Shown: positions 8,929 through 16,819 of the stretch, piece after piece
How the letters are laid out: each line of letters opens with the position of its first letter
Numbering within the stretch: position 1 is the first letter of the stretch
NCBI GenBank assembly: GCA_002305795.1
Contig: DBRF01000011.1
Coordinates: 1 to 64,000, forward strand
From: Ruminococcaceae bacterium UBA1375
GTDB lineage: Bacteria > Bacillota > Clostridia > Oscillospirales > Ruminococcaceae
Length of the DNA: 64,000 nucleotides
Reading direction: 5' to 3'
Position numbers and translations under genes: made by a program
Notes under the pieces: model-generated
What the model saw: the letters and a program-made list of their open reading frames with translations, nothing else
Databases searched by the model: none
What the model was told of the DNA's origin: nothing

Positions 8929-9599
8929 TGTATAAGCAGTTCCCGCAGGCAAGTCAAATCAAGGAATTTGACGATTGGGCGGCTGAGGGCGTTAAGGTCA
9001 ATAAAGGCTCCAAGACCTTTATTATCCTTGATCCGTATGAGTATACCAAGAAAGATGGAACAATCGGCATTGATTTCAACTTGAAAAGAGTGCTGGATGT
9101 TTCGCAGACCAACGGCAAGCGCCCCGCCGCCCCGACCGCTAACCGTGATCCGAGAAAGCTGGTAGCGGTTATGCTCGACAGCGCACCCATCAACATTGAG
9201 AGCGTTGACGAGCTGCCCTATCCTGATATGGGCGCTTTCTATAAAAACGAAGATCAGACGCTTTATGTGAAGCGGGACATCGGCGACAGCGTTGCCCTTT
9301 GCCAGTGCGTTGCTCAGGAACTCGGTCACGCCGAGCTTTCTATGAACAGCGATGTATACAGCCGCAGGGATATGGGATTTCAGGCGGTGTGCATTGGGTA
9401 TATGCTTTGTAAGAAATACGGAGTCGATACGCAGAACTTTGCGATTGACCGTATCCCCGATGAATTGAAAAATAAAGAGCCGAAGGACATCAAAGCCGAA
9501 CTCGGCAAGACGCAGAAGGCGTTTAAGGAAATTACTGCCCGTGTTTCCGATGAGCTGTACCGTCAGAGGGCGGAACGCTCAAAGGAACAGGAAAGATAA
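8925..9599 (+). pseudogene. 5'-truncated ArdC/ImmA-like element protein
   Basis: The open frame continues upstream of the nominal start as GYTANNALLMYKQFPQASQ, which is the typical early segment of ArdC-N / ImmA-type proteins of integrative elements (YSxNNxLLIxxQ), but no start codon with a ribosome site exists. The conserved region CVAQELGHAELS corresponds to a zincin helix; its first His is Gln here (QELGH). The frame overlaps the preceding fragment with a different phase, so the junction near 8880-8905 looks like a deletion scar. Probably not functional. Confidence 0.5.
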
Positions 9600-9614
9600 C
9601 CGGAGGTAGCTGTG

Positions 9615-9698
9615 ATGAAAGAAGAACTCTACCATAGTCGGAGAATGATTAAGCGAAAAGCTTTTGATGAGTATATAGAGCGGCAATACTCCATTTAA
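9615..9698 (+). pseudogene. Truncated excisionase remnant, 27 codons
   Basis: GGAGG precedes ATG at 9615. The last ~20 codons (RRMIKRKAFDEYIERQYSI) match the C-terminus of the intact excisionase-like gene at 10033 (RRMIKRRIFDEYIEQMYSI), but the helix-turn-helix half is missing. It is the scar of a fourth copy in the tandem array. Confidence 0.7.
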
Positions 9699-9711
9699 TG
9701 AAAAAGTCAAG

Positions 9712-9750
9712 CCTGCGATGAGCCGATTCGCATAATTGGCTTATCGCAGG
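9712..9750. repeat. 13-bp inverted repeat upstream of the excisionase genes
   Basis: Arms 9712-9724 and 9738-9750 pair over 13 bases with one G-U. It lies between the truncated copy and the first intact excisionase-like gene. It could be a terminator without a T tract or an operator. Confidence 0.5.
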
Positions 9751-9795
9751 ATATTGGCTATGCTGTAACTACCAAAAGCAAGGAGGTGCAGCAAT

Positions 9796-10017
9796 ATGCT
9801 TAACAAAAAGCACGATTCGGATATGCTGAGAGTCCCGTTGTGGAAGAAAATGAATTTGACGGTGGAAGAAGCCGCCGAATACTCAGGGATAGGCGTATCT
9901 AAAATTAAAGAAATTTCAAATCAAAAAAACTGTCCCTTTGTCCTATGGAATGGGACAAAGCGGTTGATTAAAAGAAAACAATTCGAGGATTATCTCGAAA
10001 CACAGCATTCCGTTTGA
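9796..10017 (+). CDS. Excisionase-like MerR/DUF6462-type DNA-binding protein, copy 1
   Basis: 73 residues with AAGGAGG upstream. The pattern LTVEEAAEYSGIGVSKIKEI then CPFVLWNGTKRLIKRKQFEDYL is that of small winged-helix excisionases of integrative elements, which bind near attachment sites and bias the integrase towards excision. It is the first of three intact copies that precede the integrase gene. Confidence 0.75.
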   Translation: MLNKKHDSDMLRVPLWKKMNLTVEEAAEYSGIGVSKIKEISNQKNCPFVLWNGTKRLIKRKQFEDYLETQHSV

Positions 10018-10032
10018 GAGGAGGACGAGCTA

Positions 10033-10269
10033 ATGGATAACAAACTGACTGAAACAGGCAGTTCCAACAGGCGTGTGGCTGCTGTTCCAATTTGGATAAA
10101 ACCTTATTTGACGATAGAAGAAGCGGCAGAGTATACGGGAATAGGCAGGGACAAGCTTTATGAAATGACGAGCCTTGCCGATTGTCCGTTTGTGCTGTGG
10201 GTAGGCAATCGGAGAATGATTAAGCGCAGGATTTTTGATGAATACATTGAGCAAATGTATTCAATATGA
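10033..10269 (+). CDS. Excisionase-like DNA-binding protein, copy 2
   Basis: 78 residues, GAGGA upstream, 15 bases after copy 1. The motif LTIEEAAEYTGIGRDKLYEM and CPFVLWVGNRRMIKRRIFDEYIEQ is close to copy 1 and to the truncated copy at 9615. A paralog by tandem duplication, possibly with its own DNA specificity. Confidence 0.75.
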   Translation: MDNKLTETGSSNRRVAAVPIWIKPYLTIEEAAEYTGIGRDKLYEMTSLADCPFVLWVGNRRMIKRRIFDEYIEQMYSI

Positions 10270-10279
10270 TGGAGGTTGT

Positions 10280-10519
10280 ATGGACGAAAAAATTTTAGCT
10301 TACAGAAGTGAACTCCAAAAGAGGTCGGAAAACACACCGTTTTGGACGAAAACGATTTTAACCGTTGAAGAAGCTGCCGCATACACCGGAATCGGAAGGG
10401 CAAAAATCCGCCAAATCATTTCACAAGGGAATTGTCCTTTCACGGTAAATAACGGCACACAAATCTGTGTGATCCGAGAAGCGTTCATTGATTATCTTGA
10501 TAAGCAGTTTCGCATATAG
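10280..10519 (+). CDS. Excisionase-like DNA-binding protein, copy 3
   Basis: 79 residues. ATG at 10280 is preceded by GGAGG and gives the family length; an upstream in-frame start would overlap copy 2. LTVEEAAAYTGIGRAKIRQI and CPFTVNNGTQICVIREAFIDYL place it in the same family, but the C-terminal basic strand differs from copies 1 and 2. Only 14 bases separate it from the integrase, the usual xis-int arrangement. Confidence 0.75.
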   Translation: MDEKILAYRSELQKRSENTPFWTKTILTVEEAAAYTGIGRAKIRQIISQGNCPFTVNNGTQICVIREAFIDYLDKQFRI

Positions 10520-10533
10520 GAGGAGAGAGAATT

Positions 10534-11790
10534 ATGCCGAGAACAAAAAGAAAAGACAAGTCGAGAGCCGTGCTTCGGACAGGCGAATCACAAAGGGCTG
10601 ACGGAACTTATCAATTCCGGTGGACTGACAGTAATCATAAGAGGTTTTGCGTATATGCCAAGACGCTTGATGAATTGCGCTATAAGGAAGAACAGATTAA
10701 AAAGGACAAGAGCGATGGCATTAAAACCGAAGCCCGATATACGACGGTCAACGAGGTCTATGAGCTTTGGAAGGAGCTGAAGCGAGGGCTGAAGAACAAC
10801 ACCTTTGAGAATTATAAATATATGTATGAAACCTTTGTCCGTCATCAAATAGGTTCAAAGACTGTTTCATCATTGAAAAAAACAGACATAAAGAGGTTTT
10901 ACAATTACCTTACAGACGAGCGCCAGCTAAAGCCTTCGACTATTGACAGTATCCATACGGTTTTACATCAGATTTTGGATATGGCTGTTGACGATGATTA
11001 CATAAGGAATAATCCGTCAGATAATGTACTTAGAGAGTTAAAGCAAGCACATTGCTTCAAGACAGAAAAGCGCAGGGCTTTAACCCGCCCCGAACAAGAG
11101 CTGTTTTTAAGCTATTTGAAAAATACTCCCGCCGCACAATATTGGTATCCAATCTTTGCGGTTTTGGTAGGGACAGGGCTTCGAGTCGGAGAACTTACCG
11201 GATTAAGATGGTGTGATGTCGATCTGGAGAATGGTGTTATTGATGTAAATCATACTTTGGTTTACTATGACCACCGCACCGATGGAAGCAAAAAAGGCTG
11301 CTATTTTAATGTCAATACGCCGAAAACTCCGGCTGGAAAGAGAAAAGTGCCAATGCTCAGTTTTGTGAAAGAGGCAATTATAATGGAAAAGGAAAGGCAG
11401 GAGCTGCTCGATCTTCATTGTATCGCTACCATTGACGGATATACAGATTTTATCTTTATCAATCGCTTCGGAAATCCGCAACATCAGGGAACACTGAATA
11501 AAGCAATCCGCCGCATAATTCGTGACTGTAACGATGAGCAGTTTTTGAAGAACGAAAATCCCGAAGTGCTACTTCCGCATTTTAGCTGCCATTCATTAAG
11601 ACATACATTTACAACGAGAATGTGCGAAGCGGGCGTGAATGTTAAGGTGATTCAAGACACGCTTGGTCATAAGGATATTTCAACAACGCTCAATATCTAT
11701 ACCGATGTGACGAAGGAGCTTAGGCAGTCTGAGTTTGAAGGTCTTGACTCATATTTCAAAAGCGAGTATAATAAAGTGTCTAACGAATAA
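10534..11790 (+). CDS. int: Tyrosine integrase of a Tn916-like integrative element
   Basis: 418 residues, AGGAGG upstream. Residues 1-70 form an arm-binding N-terminal domain, ~70-175 the SAM-like core-binding domain, and ~190-405 the catalytic domain. Catalytic residues are visible: Arg in TGLRVGEL, HSLRHT (His and Arg), GH in LGHKDIST, and the nucleophile Tyr in LNIYTDV. It catalyses site-specific integration and excision. The gene is intact although its neighbours are decayed, so it might still move DNA in trans. Confidence 0.9.
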   Translation: MPRTKRKDKSRAVLRTGESQRADGTYQFRWTDSNHKRFCVYAKTLDELRYKEEQIKKDKSDGIKTEARYTTVNEVYELWKELKRGLKNNTFENYKYMYETFVRHQIGSKTVSSLKKTDIKRFYNYLTDERQLKPSTIDSIHTVLHQILDMAVDDDYIRNNPSDNVLRELKQAHCFKTEKRRALTRPEQELFLSYLKNTPAAQYWYPIFAVLVGTGLRVGELTGLRWCDVDLENGVIDVNHTLVYYDHRTDGSKKGCYFNVNTPKTPAGKRKVPMLSFVKEAIIMEKERQELLDLHCIATIDGYTDFIFINRFGNPQHQGTLNKAIRRIIRDCNDEQFLKNENPEVLLPHFSCHSLRHTFTTRMCEAGVNVKVIQDTLGHKDISTTLNIYTDVTKELRQSEFEGLDSYFKSEYNKVSNE

Positions 11791-11821
11791 GTGGCATTTC
11801 TTGAGCGAGGATAAAAGCTTC

Positions 11822-11875
11822 TACACCATTTACACCAATTTATACTCCAATCCCCCGAAAAACTACACGAATTTA
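11822..11875. repeat. Arm-type-like direct repeats at the element end
   Basis: Copies of a TACACCAATTTA-like unit start at 11822, 11831, 11843 and 11864, right after the integrase stop. Tn916-type integrases bind such repeats near the attachment site through their N-terminal domain. The element's right end is probably within a few tens of bases. The 328-base gap 11791-12118 otherwise holds only the host-gene tail and its terminator. Confidence 0.5.
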
Positions 11876-11953
11876 TAGGGATATGGCGATTCAGGAAGAA
11901 ACCCCGTTTAGACCTGTTATGAGATATGAGGAGGTTTAGGAGAGATTGAAAAG

Positions 11954-12052
11954 ATGGTTGCTTTCGTCCCCACCATGAAAACTTTGAAGGACGGCAGCGA
12001 AAACAGCGAATCCGACGGGGAAACTCAGGAAGAAGTTCAAACAGAAGAATAA
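11954..12052 (+). pseudogene. Orphan C-terminal tail of a disrupted host gene
   Basis: A 32-codon frame, MVAFVPTMKTLKDGSENSE..., ending in an acidic tail and followed at once by a strong terminator. Its frame stays open upstream to a stop at 11927 without a ribosome site. This looks like the 3' end of a host gene into which the element inserted; the 5' part would then lie left of the window. I cannot name the gene. Confidence 0.4.
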
Positions 12053-12058
12053 AAGGAT

Positions 12059-12095
12059 ACCCCAGCGGATGATGGTCCGTTGGGGTTCTTTCTTT
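12059..12095 (+). terminator. Rho-independent terminator
   Basis: 11-bp stem (12059-12069 with 12076-12086, one G-U), 6-base loop, then TCTTTCTTT. Confidence 0.8.
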
Positions 12096-12118
12096 GACAG
12101 AAAACAGGAGGAATTGCC

Positions 12119-12451
12119 ATGATTATCGAACACAATCCCAAAGAATTGGCCGCTATGGAAGAATTTCACAAAGGGAACCGGCAAAAAGGCCTGGAATTAC
12201 AGGAAGAATTTGCCGCAGCCTTTCGGGAAGAATACCGGGAGAAGGATCACTGTCCCTGCAAAAAAGCCTGCCGCTACCATGGCAACTGCAAGGAATGCGT
12301 GGCCATCCACCGCGCCCACCAGGAACACGTTCCCAACTGTATGCGTCCCATTCTCAATCAAAAGATCAAGCTGCTGTCCCAGCTCACCGAACACACCATT
12401 GCCGAAGAAATCCAGCCGCCTGAAGAGGTTCTGCGAAAAGAATTTTTGTGA
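12119..12451 (+). CDS. Small cysteine-rich protein, putative metal binder
   Basis: 110 residues, AGGAGG upstream. Residues ~42-75 hold the cluster CPCKKACRYHGNCKECVAIH...PNC, i.e. CxCxxxCxxHGxCxxCxxxH then PxC. This resembles the metal-binding-like core of small clostridial cytosolic proteins such as DUF6485, where the remainder is helical. No function is known. It stands alone between the element end and the convergent LysR gene. Confidence 0.65.
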   Translation: MIIEHNPKELAAMEEFHKGNRQKGLELQEEFAAAFREEYREKDHCPCKKACRYHGNCKECVAIHRAHQEHVPNCMRPILNQKIKLLSQLTEHTIAEEIQPPEEVLRKEFL

Positions 12452-12464
12452 TTTCCCCCATCGC

Positions 12465-13307
12465 TCAATGCCTGTTTGAACACTTTTCCGCCACCGCCTG
12501 GTAAACGGAATTGGTGAACAGCAGATAATAGGTGACATTGGCCTGGGCATCGGTAAGGGGGATGATGTTCCGCTTATGAAACAACTCCTGGGAATCCCGG
12601 GCCAGGTTGGTGGTAAAGCAAAGCAGGGAGGAGTGACGCACCAATTCTGCAAACTCAAAGGAATCGGTCTGCACCAAGAACCGGGAGGCCGGCATCTTTT
12701 CCCGGCAGAGCTTGTCCCAAAACCCGATTTGGGAGAGCAGCAGACAGTTAAAGCCGTTGAGTTCTTGAAAGGTCAGGCTGGTGCGCTCCGCCAAACTGTG
12801 TTCATAGGGAACACAAACCGACAATTTTTCTTCCAAAAACGGCACGCACTTCACCCCCTCCTGTTCCACCGGCCGGGGCAGGATTCCCATTTCACAATCC
12901 CCGTCACGGACTTGGCGGACAATCTCCGGCTCCTCCAACAAAGTGGAAGAAATGGTTTGCTGGGGAAATTCCGAGGACAGGATGGGGAGCAGGGACCACA
13001 GGGGCGCCGGGGCGCAGGACTGTACGGTGATGGTGTGGAGCCGTTTGTGAAACGCCTGGACCTGGGCCACCGCTTCCTTGGCGTCTTCCAACAGGCTTTT
13101 GGCGTATTCCACCGCCTTTTTCCCAGTTTCGTTCAGTTGGATTTTGTTTTTGCTCCGGGAAAACAGCGGCACCCCAAACTCTTCCTCCAGGTGCTGCATG
13201 GTGCGGGTAATGGTGGGCTGGGAGATGTGGAGCTGCTCGGCTGCTTTGGACAAAGTGCCCCAGTCCGCAAAGGCCGCCAGCTGCTCCAGTTCCAACAGAT
13301 TCAGCAT
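12465..13307 (-). CDS. LysR-family transcriptional regulator
   Basis: 280 residues. ATG at 13307 (GGAGGAAG 6 bases upstream) is preferred over 13331. Residues 1-60 are the winged helix-turn-helix (LEQLAAFADWGTLSKAAEQL, ISQPTITRTMQHLEEEFG), the remainder a substrate-binding-type effector domain. It is transcribed divergently from the aldo-keto reductase gene across a 147-base gap, the usual LysR arrangement, so that reductase is the probable target. The effector cannot be read from sequence. Confidence 0.85.
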   Translation of the reverse strand: MLNLLELEQLAAFADWGTLSKAAEQLHISQPTITRTMQHLEEEFGVPLFSRSKNKIQLNETGKKAVEYAKSLLEDAKEAVAQVQAFHKRLHTITVQSCAPAPLWSLLPILSSEFPQQTISSTLLEEPEIVRQVRDGDCEMGILPRPVEQEGVKCVPFLEEKLSVCVPYEHSLAERTSLTFQELNGFNCLLLSQIGFWDKLCREKMPASRFLVQTDSFEFAELVRHSSLLCFTTNLARDSQELFHKRNIIPLTDAQANVTYYLLFTNSVYQAVAEKCSNRH

Positions 13308-13423
13308 GATCTTCCTCCATTTACTATTCATTTGATGAAATCTGCAATTCCATATTTCTATTGTACATTCTTTTGGATTTGTTGTAAACTAACATTGTAA
13401 ACAAAAGAAAGCTAAAACTCACA

Positions 13424-13438
13424 ATTCAAAATTTGAAT
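13424..13438. promoter_or_regulatory. Candidate operator palindrome
   Basis: ATTCAAA-A-TTTGAAT, a perfect 7-bp inverted repeat, lies 3 bases before the AGGAGGG ribosome site of the aldo-keto reductase, in the divergent control region. It fits the T-N11-A shape of LysR boxes only loosely. Confidence 0.4.
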
Positions 13439-13454
13439 ATAGGAGGGCTTTAAT

Positions 13455-14294
13455 ATGGATTACGTTACTTTGAACAACGGCGTAAAAATGCCCAAACTGG
13501 GTTACGGTGTGTACCAGACCCCTCCGGAAGAGACGGAGCGCTGCGTGCTGGACGCCATCCGCATCGGCTACCGCAGCATCGACACCGCTCAGGCTTACGG
13601 CAACGAAGAAGGAGTGGGCAATGCCATGGTAAAATGCGGTCTTCCCCGGGAAGATCTGTTCATCACCACCAAGATCTGGATTTCCAACTACGGCTATGAA
13701 AAAGCCAAGGCTTCCATCGAAGAATCTCTCAAGAAGCTGCAAACCGGCTACATCGACCTGCTTTTGCTCCACCAGCCCTTCGGCGATTACTACGGCGCTT
13801 ACCGGGCCATGGAAGAAGCCTACAAGGAAGGGAAGGTTCGGGCCATCGGCGTCTCCAACTTCTACCCTGACCGGTACCTGGACATCTTCCACTTCTCCGA
13901 AATCAAGCCCGCCGTCAACCAGGTGGAAACCCACGTATTCCAGCAGCAGAAGCTGGCCAAGAAATACATGGAAAAGAACGGCACCCAGATTATGTCCTGG
14001 GGTCCCTTTGCCGAAGGCAAAAACGACTACTTCCAGAACCCCGTGCTGAAGGAAATCGGCGCTCAGTACGGCAAATCGGTGGCCCAGGTGGCCCTGCGGT
14101 TCTTGCTGCAAAGCGACGTGGTGGTGATCCCCAAGTCCACCCACGAAAACCGGATGAAGGAAAACTTCGACGTCTTTGACTTTGCCCTCACCGAGGAAGA
14201 TATGAAAAAGATTCAAGCCCTGGATACCGGCAAGAGCCTGTTCTTCTCCCACTACGACCCCGAAACCGTAGAATGGTTCATGACCATGGCTTAA
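13455..14294 (+). CDS. Aldo/keto reductase
   Basis: 279 residues. NAD(P)H-dependent reductase of the AKR superfamily (AKR5-like). Visible motifs: LGYGVYQ, DTAQAYGNE (catalytic Asp and Tyr), TTKIW (catalytic Lys), LLLLHQP (catalytic His), GVSNF, and VVVIPKSTHENRMKEN (cofactor binding). It reduces small aldehydes or ketones; the substrate is not evident. AGGAGGG precedes the start. The LysR gene upstream on the other strand probably controls it, and a strong terminator follows. Confidence 0.9.
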   Translation: MDYVTLNNGVKMPKLGYGVYQTPPEETERCVLDAIRIGYRSIDTAQAYGNEEGVGNAMVKCGLPREDLFITTKIWISNYGYEKAKASIEESLKKLQTGYIDLLLLHQPFGDYYGAYRAMEEAYKEGKVRAIGVSNFYPDRYLDIFHFSEIKPAVNQVETHVFQQQKLAKKYMEKNGTQIMSWGPFAEGKNDYFQNPVLKEIGAQYGKSVAQVALRFLLQSDVVVIPKSTHENRMKENFDVFDFALTEEDMKKIQALDTGKSLFFSHYDPETVEWFMTMA

Positions 14295-14325
14295 ATATAG
14301 TTTCTCACCTCATTAGCCCGGATGA

Positions 14326-14362
14326 CCCGGCGGCAGAAAACATCTCTGCTGCCGGGTTTTTT
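14326..14362 (+). terminator. Rho-independent terminator
   Basis: 12-bp stem (14326-14337 with 14345-14356, one G-U), 7-base loop, six T. Ends the aldo-keto reductase transcript. Confidence 0.9.
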
Positions 14363-14392
14363 GCGCCTATTGGCAATCTTAAGGAAATCTTA

Positions 14393-14421
14393 TTGTATCT
14401 GCGTGCCGGTTACCGTATAAT
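14393..14421 (+). promoter_or_regulatory. Sigma-A-type promoter for the DUF1287 gene
   Basis: TTGTAT at 14393-14398, 17-base spacer, TATAAT at 14416-14421, about 25 bases upstream of the start codon. Confidence 0.6.
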
Positions 14422-14446
14422 GAAATCGTAAGGGAAGGTGATTTCC

Positions 14447-15121
14447 GTGTCCAAAAAGAAGGCTGTCTTCCTTTCCATTTTGTCAGCGGTTCTGCTGTTG
14501 CTGGGAGGAACCCTGTTTTACTTCCGCCACTACTTTCTGGGTACCAGTTATGCCCCCATCTCCGCCAAAACCAACGCCGATTTCGGCATTGCGGATGTGG
14601 TCAGTTCGGTGGACCGGGATGGGGACGGCATCGACGACCAAACCGACCTCCTCCAAGGGGTTCGGGACTACATCGCCACCCAGCCAAAATATCAAAGCCG
14701 GTACTACGCCGGCGGTTATCCCGACGACGGATACGGGGTCTGCACCGACGTAGTGGCTTTTGGACTTTTCCATGCCGGGTACGATTTGCGCCAACTGGTG
14801 GACGCAGACATCCGCTCCCATCCTCAGGACTACAACATCGACACCCCCGATGAAAACATCGACTTCCGCCGGGTGCGGAACCTGAAGGTCTACTTTGCCC
14901 GCACCGCCATTCCCCTCACCATCGACATCTACGACATCGACCAGTGGCAGGGCGGGGACATTGTGATCTTTGAAAACCACATCGGGGTGGTGTCCGACCA
15001 TCGGAACAACCGTGGCGTGGCCTACGTCATCCACCATGCCAACCCTTGGCAGGAATCCTACGAACAGGATATTTTAGAGGGACGGGACGATATTGTAGGA
15101 CATTATCGAATCAGTGAATAA
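14447..15121 (+). CDS. DUF1287 family membrane-anchored hydrolase
   Basis: 224 residues. GTG at 14447 is chosen because AAGGGAAGG lies 8 bases before it. N-terminal signal anchor (residues ~5-25) and an extracellular DUF1287 domain, which has an NlpC/P60-like fold with Cys in GVCTDVV and His in NHIGVVSD. Residues ~50-62, DRDGDGIDDQTD, form a calcium-binding loop of EF-hand/thrombospondin-3 type, so calcium may be needed. A peptidoglycan or peptide substrate is likely from the fold. Confidence 0.75.
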   Translation: MSKKKAVFLSILSAVLLLLGGTLFYFRHYFLGTSYAPISAKTNADFGIADVVSSVDRDGDGIDDQTDLLQGVRDYIATQPKYQSRYYAGGYPDDGYGVCTDVVAFGLFHAGYDLRQLVDADIRSHPQDYNIDTPDENIDFRRVRNLKVYFARTAIPLTIDIYDIDQWQGGDIVIFENHIGVVSDHRNNRGVAYVIHHANPWQESYEQDILEGRDDIVGHYRISE

Positions 15122-15126
15122 CGGAT

Positions 15127-15186
15127 GGTTGAAAACCCAGGGCTTCCCAAAAAGTTTTCAACAAGTTTCCAAAGAGGTGTTGAAAG
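15127..15186. promoter_or_regulatory. Cluster of three DnaA-box-like nonamers
   Basis: GGTTGAAAA at 15127, a perfect TTTTCAACA at 15155-15163, and TGTTGAAAG at 15178-15186, within 60 bases of a short intergenic gap. The same nonamer marks the origin region. The role here is uncertain. Confidence 0.4.
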
Positions 15187-15805
15187 ATGAGCCAACCTGC
15201 CTTTTCCCCCAAGGAATACGACCAAAAAATCCAGTCCGTCCTGCCGTACTGCCAGGAATTTTACCGGCAGGTGGTGGATACGGTGAAAGTCTTGGACTAT
15301 CCGTCCTTGTCCTGGCTGGACCTAGGCTGCGGCACCGGCAAGATGGGGGAAGCGGCTTTTTCTGCCTTTGCGCCCAAACGATTTGTCTTTTGGGACCAAT
15401 CCCCGGAGATGATTGCCATTGCCAAAAGCCGGTTTGCCGACGCCAATGCCGAATTTGTCACCGCATCCCTGCTGGACTTGCACTGCCGGGAAGAATTTAA
15501 TGTTATCACTGCCATTCAGGTAAACCATTATCTTTCTCCCGAAGAGCGGAGAAAAGCGATTGCCAATGCGTATCAGGCCTTGCAGCCGGGCGGGGCAGCA
15601 GCTGGCCCTGAAACGGTGGGGCGCTTATCAAGTAGCCCAGGGCAGAAGCGCCCAGCACGTAAAAGGGCATTTGGCCCGGTACGGCAAAGATTACTTTCCC
15701 ATCTCCCTTTCGGCCCACCTGCAACTCTTGCAGGACTGCGGATTTCCAACGGCGGAGCTGCTCTGGCTGTCCTACCTTCAAGTGGGGCTGTTCGGCATCA
15801 AATAA
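15187..15805 (+). pseudogene. Frame-broken SAM-dependent methyltransferase
   Basis: Start at 15187 after GAGGTG. Residues 1-135 form a class I methyltransferase with motif I WLDLGCGTGKMGE and an acidic motif II (VFWDQSPEMI). After ALQPGG near 15590 the frame shifts: the rest of the family (AGQQLALKRWGAYQVAQ...LLWLSYLQVGLFGIK) continues in another phase to a stop at 15805. About ten residues normally found after PGG are absent, so this is a small deletion rather than a one-base error. The catalytic fold is cut in the middle. Confidence 0.75.
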
Positions 15806-15816
15806 GCGAAAAAAAT

Positions 15817-15850
15817 CCGGCGGCAGAGTTTTCTACCGTCGGTTTTTCTT
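15817..15850 (+). terminator. Rho-independent terminator
   Basis: 9-bp stem with G-U pairs (15817-15825 with 15834-15842) followed by TTTTTCTTTG. Confidence 0.7.
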
Positions 15851-15893
15851 TGTAAGAGCGTCTTGCATCCCTGTCCTTCTTGGAACAAGAGGT

Positions 15894-16091
15894 TCAGCCA
15901 TTTGTCTTTTTCCGCTTGCTGATTTTTCGGTCAAGAATGCCCAGCACTCCGGCGAAAATCAGGCTGGCGCATACCGCCCCGAATACCACCGGCTGCACAC
16001 TTTCCTTTAAGTCTCCAAACAGCAGCAGCGCCAAAAACTCTGCGCCGCCTAAAAGCGTAGAAACTTGAATCACTCTGAGAACATATTTCAT
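15894..16091 (-). CDS. Small two-helix membrane protein
   Basis: 65 residues, AAAGGAG 8 bases upstream. Two hydrophobic helices (VIQVSTLLGGAEFLALLLFG and VVFGAVCASLIFAGVLGIL) end in a basic DRKISKRKK tail. No family recognised. It lies 65 bases downstream of the YczE-like gene on the same strand and may be its operon partner. Confidence 0.6.
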   Translation of the reverse strand: MKYVLRVIQVSTLLGGAEFLALLLFGDLKESVQPVVFGAVCASLIFAGVLGILDRKISKRKKTNG

Positions 16092-16156
16092 CTCGATTTC
16101 TCCTTTCGTTTCAGCGCCGGCGAAACGCCAAGCCTCCCATCCACACAGGATTCTTT

Positions 16157-16819
16157 TCAGTTTAAAATCTTCTCCCCCAGCTTTCCCAAAGGCTTGTTCA
16201 GCTGCCGGGAAATAGTGCCCACAAACAGAGCGGCGGCTACCGTACCTTCCCGGACCCCCTCCAACCGGTTCAGGAAAACCAGGGACAAAGCGCTGGCAAT
16301 CACCACCAGGCTCACGTCAAAAATCACCTTCATGGTGCCGAACTTAATGGGGCAGACCTGACAGATAGCCAGCACCACCCCTTCGCCGGCCAGCACCACC
16401 ACGTTGGCGGTGACCTCAAAGCTCACCCCCACCGCCACCAGCACAATGCCGATGACGCAGAACACCCACTGCATCAGGTACCCTTCACAGGGAATCCTTT
16501 CAATGGCCCAGATGCCGAAGTCGGTGAGGTACCCGAACACCAGCGCCACCGGAAGCTGCATCAGCTGCACCGGCTGGAACTTTCTGCGCAAAATGCAGAT
16601 CTGGATCAGGATAAATACACAGTGCATTAAAATGGTGGCAGTACCCACGCTGAGAGGAGTCAGCAGATTCACCACATAGGGCAGACTGGAAATAGGGGAG
16701 GTGCCCAAGGCGGCTTTGATGGAAAACGCCACCCCAAAGGCCATAATAGCCAGCCCCACCGCCAAAAACAAATACCGCTTGATGTAGTAACGGAGGGGGT
16801 GCTTCAGTTTGCACTTCAC
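16157..16819 (-). CDS. YczE/YyaS-type integral membrane protein
   Basis: 220 residues. The GTG at 16819 overlaps the ruvX stop as GTGA, implying translational coupling; a longer frame upstream would merely overlap ruvX. About five to six transmembrane helices; the first segment YLFLAVGLAIMAFGVAFSIK and GTSPISSLPYVVN are typical of the YczE/YitT-like membrane protein family. The function of the family is unknown. Confidence 0.75.
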   Translation of the reverse strand: MKCKLKHPLRYYIKRYLFLAVGLAIMAFGVAFSIKAALGTSPISSLPYVVNLLTPLSVGTATILMHCVFILIQICILRRKFQPVQLMQLPVALVFGYLTDFGIWAIERIPCEGYLMQWVFCVIGIVLVAVGVSFEVTANVVVLAGEGVVLAICQVCPIKFGTMKVIFDVSLVVIASALSLVFLNRLEGVREGTVAAALFVGTISRQLNKPLGKLGEKILN

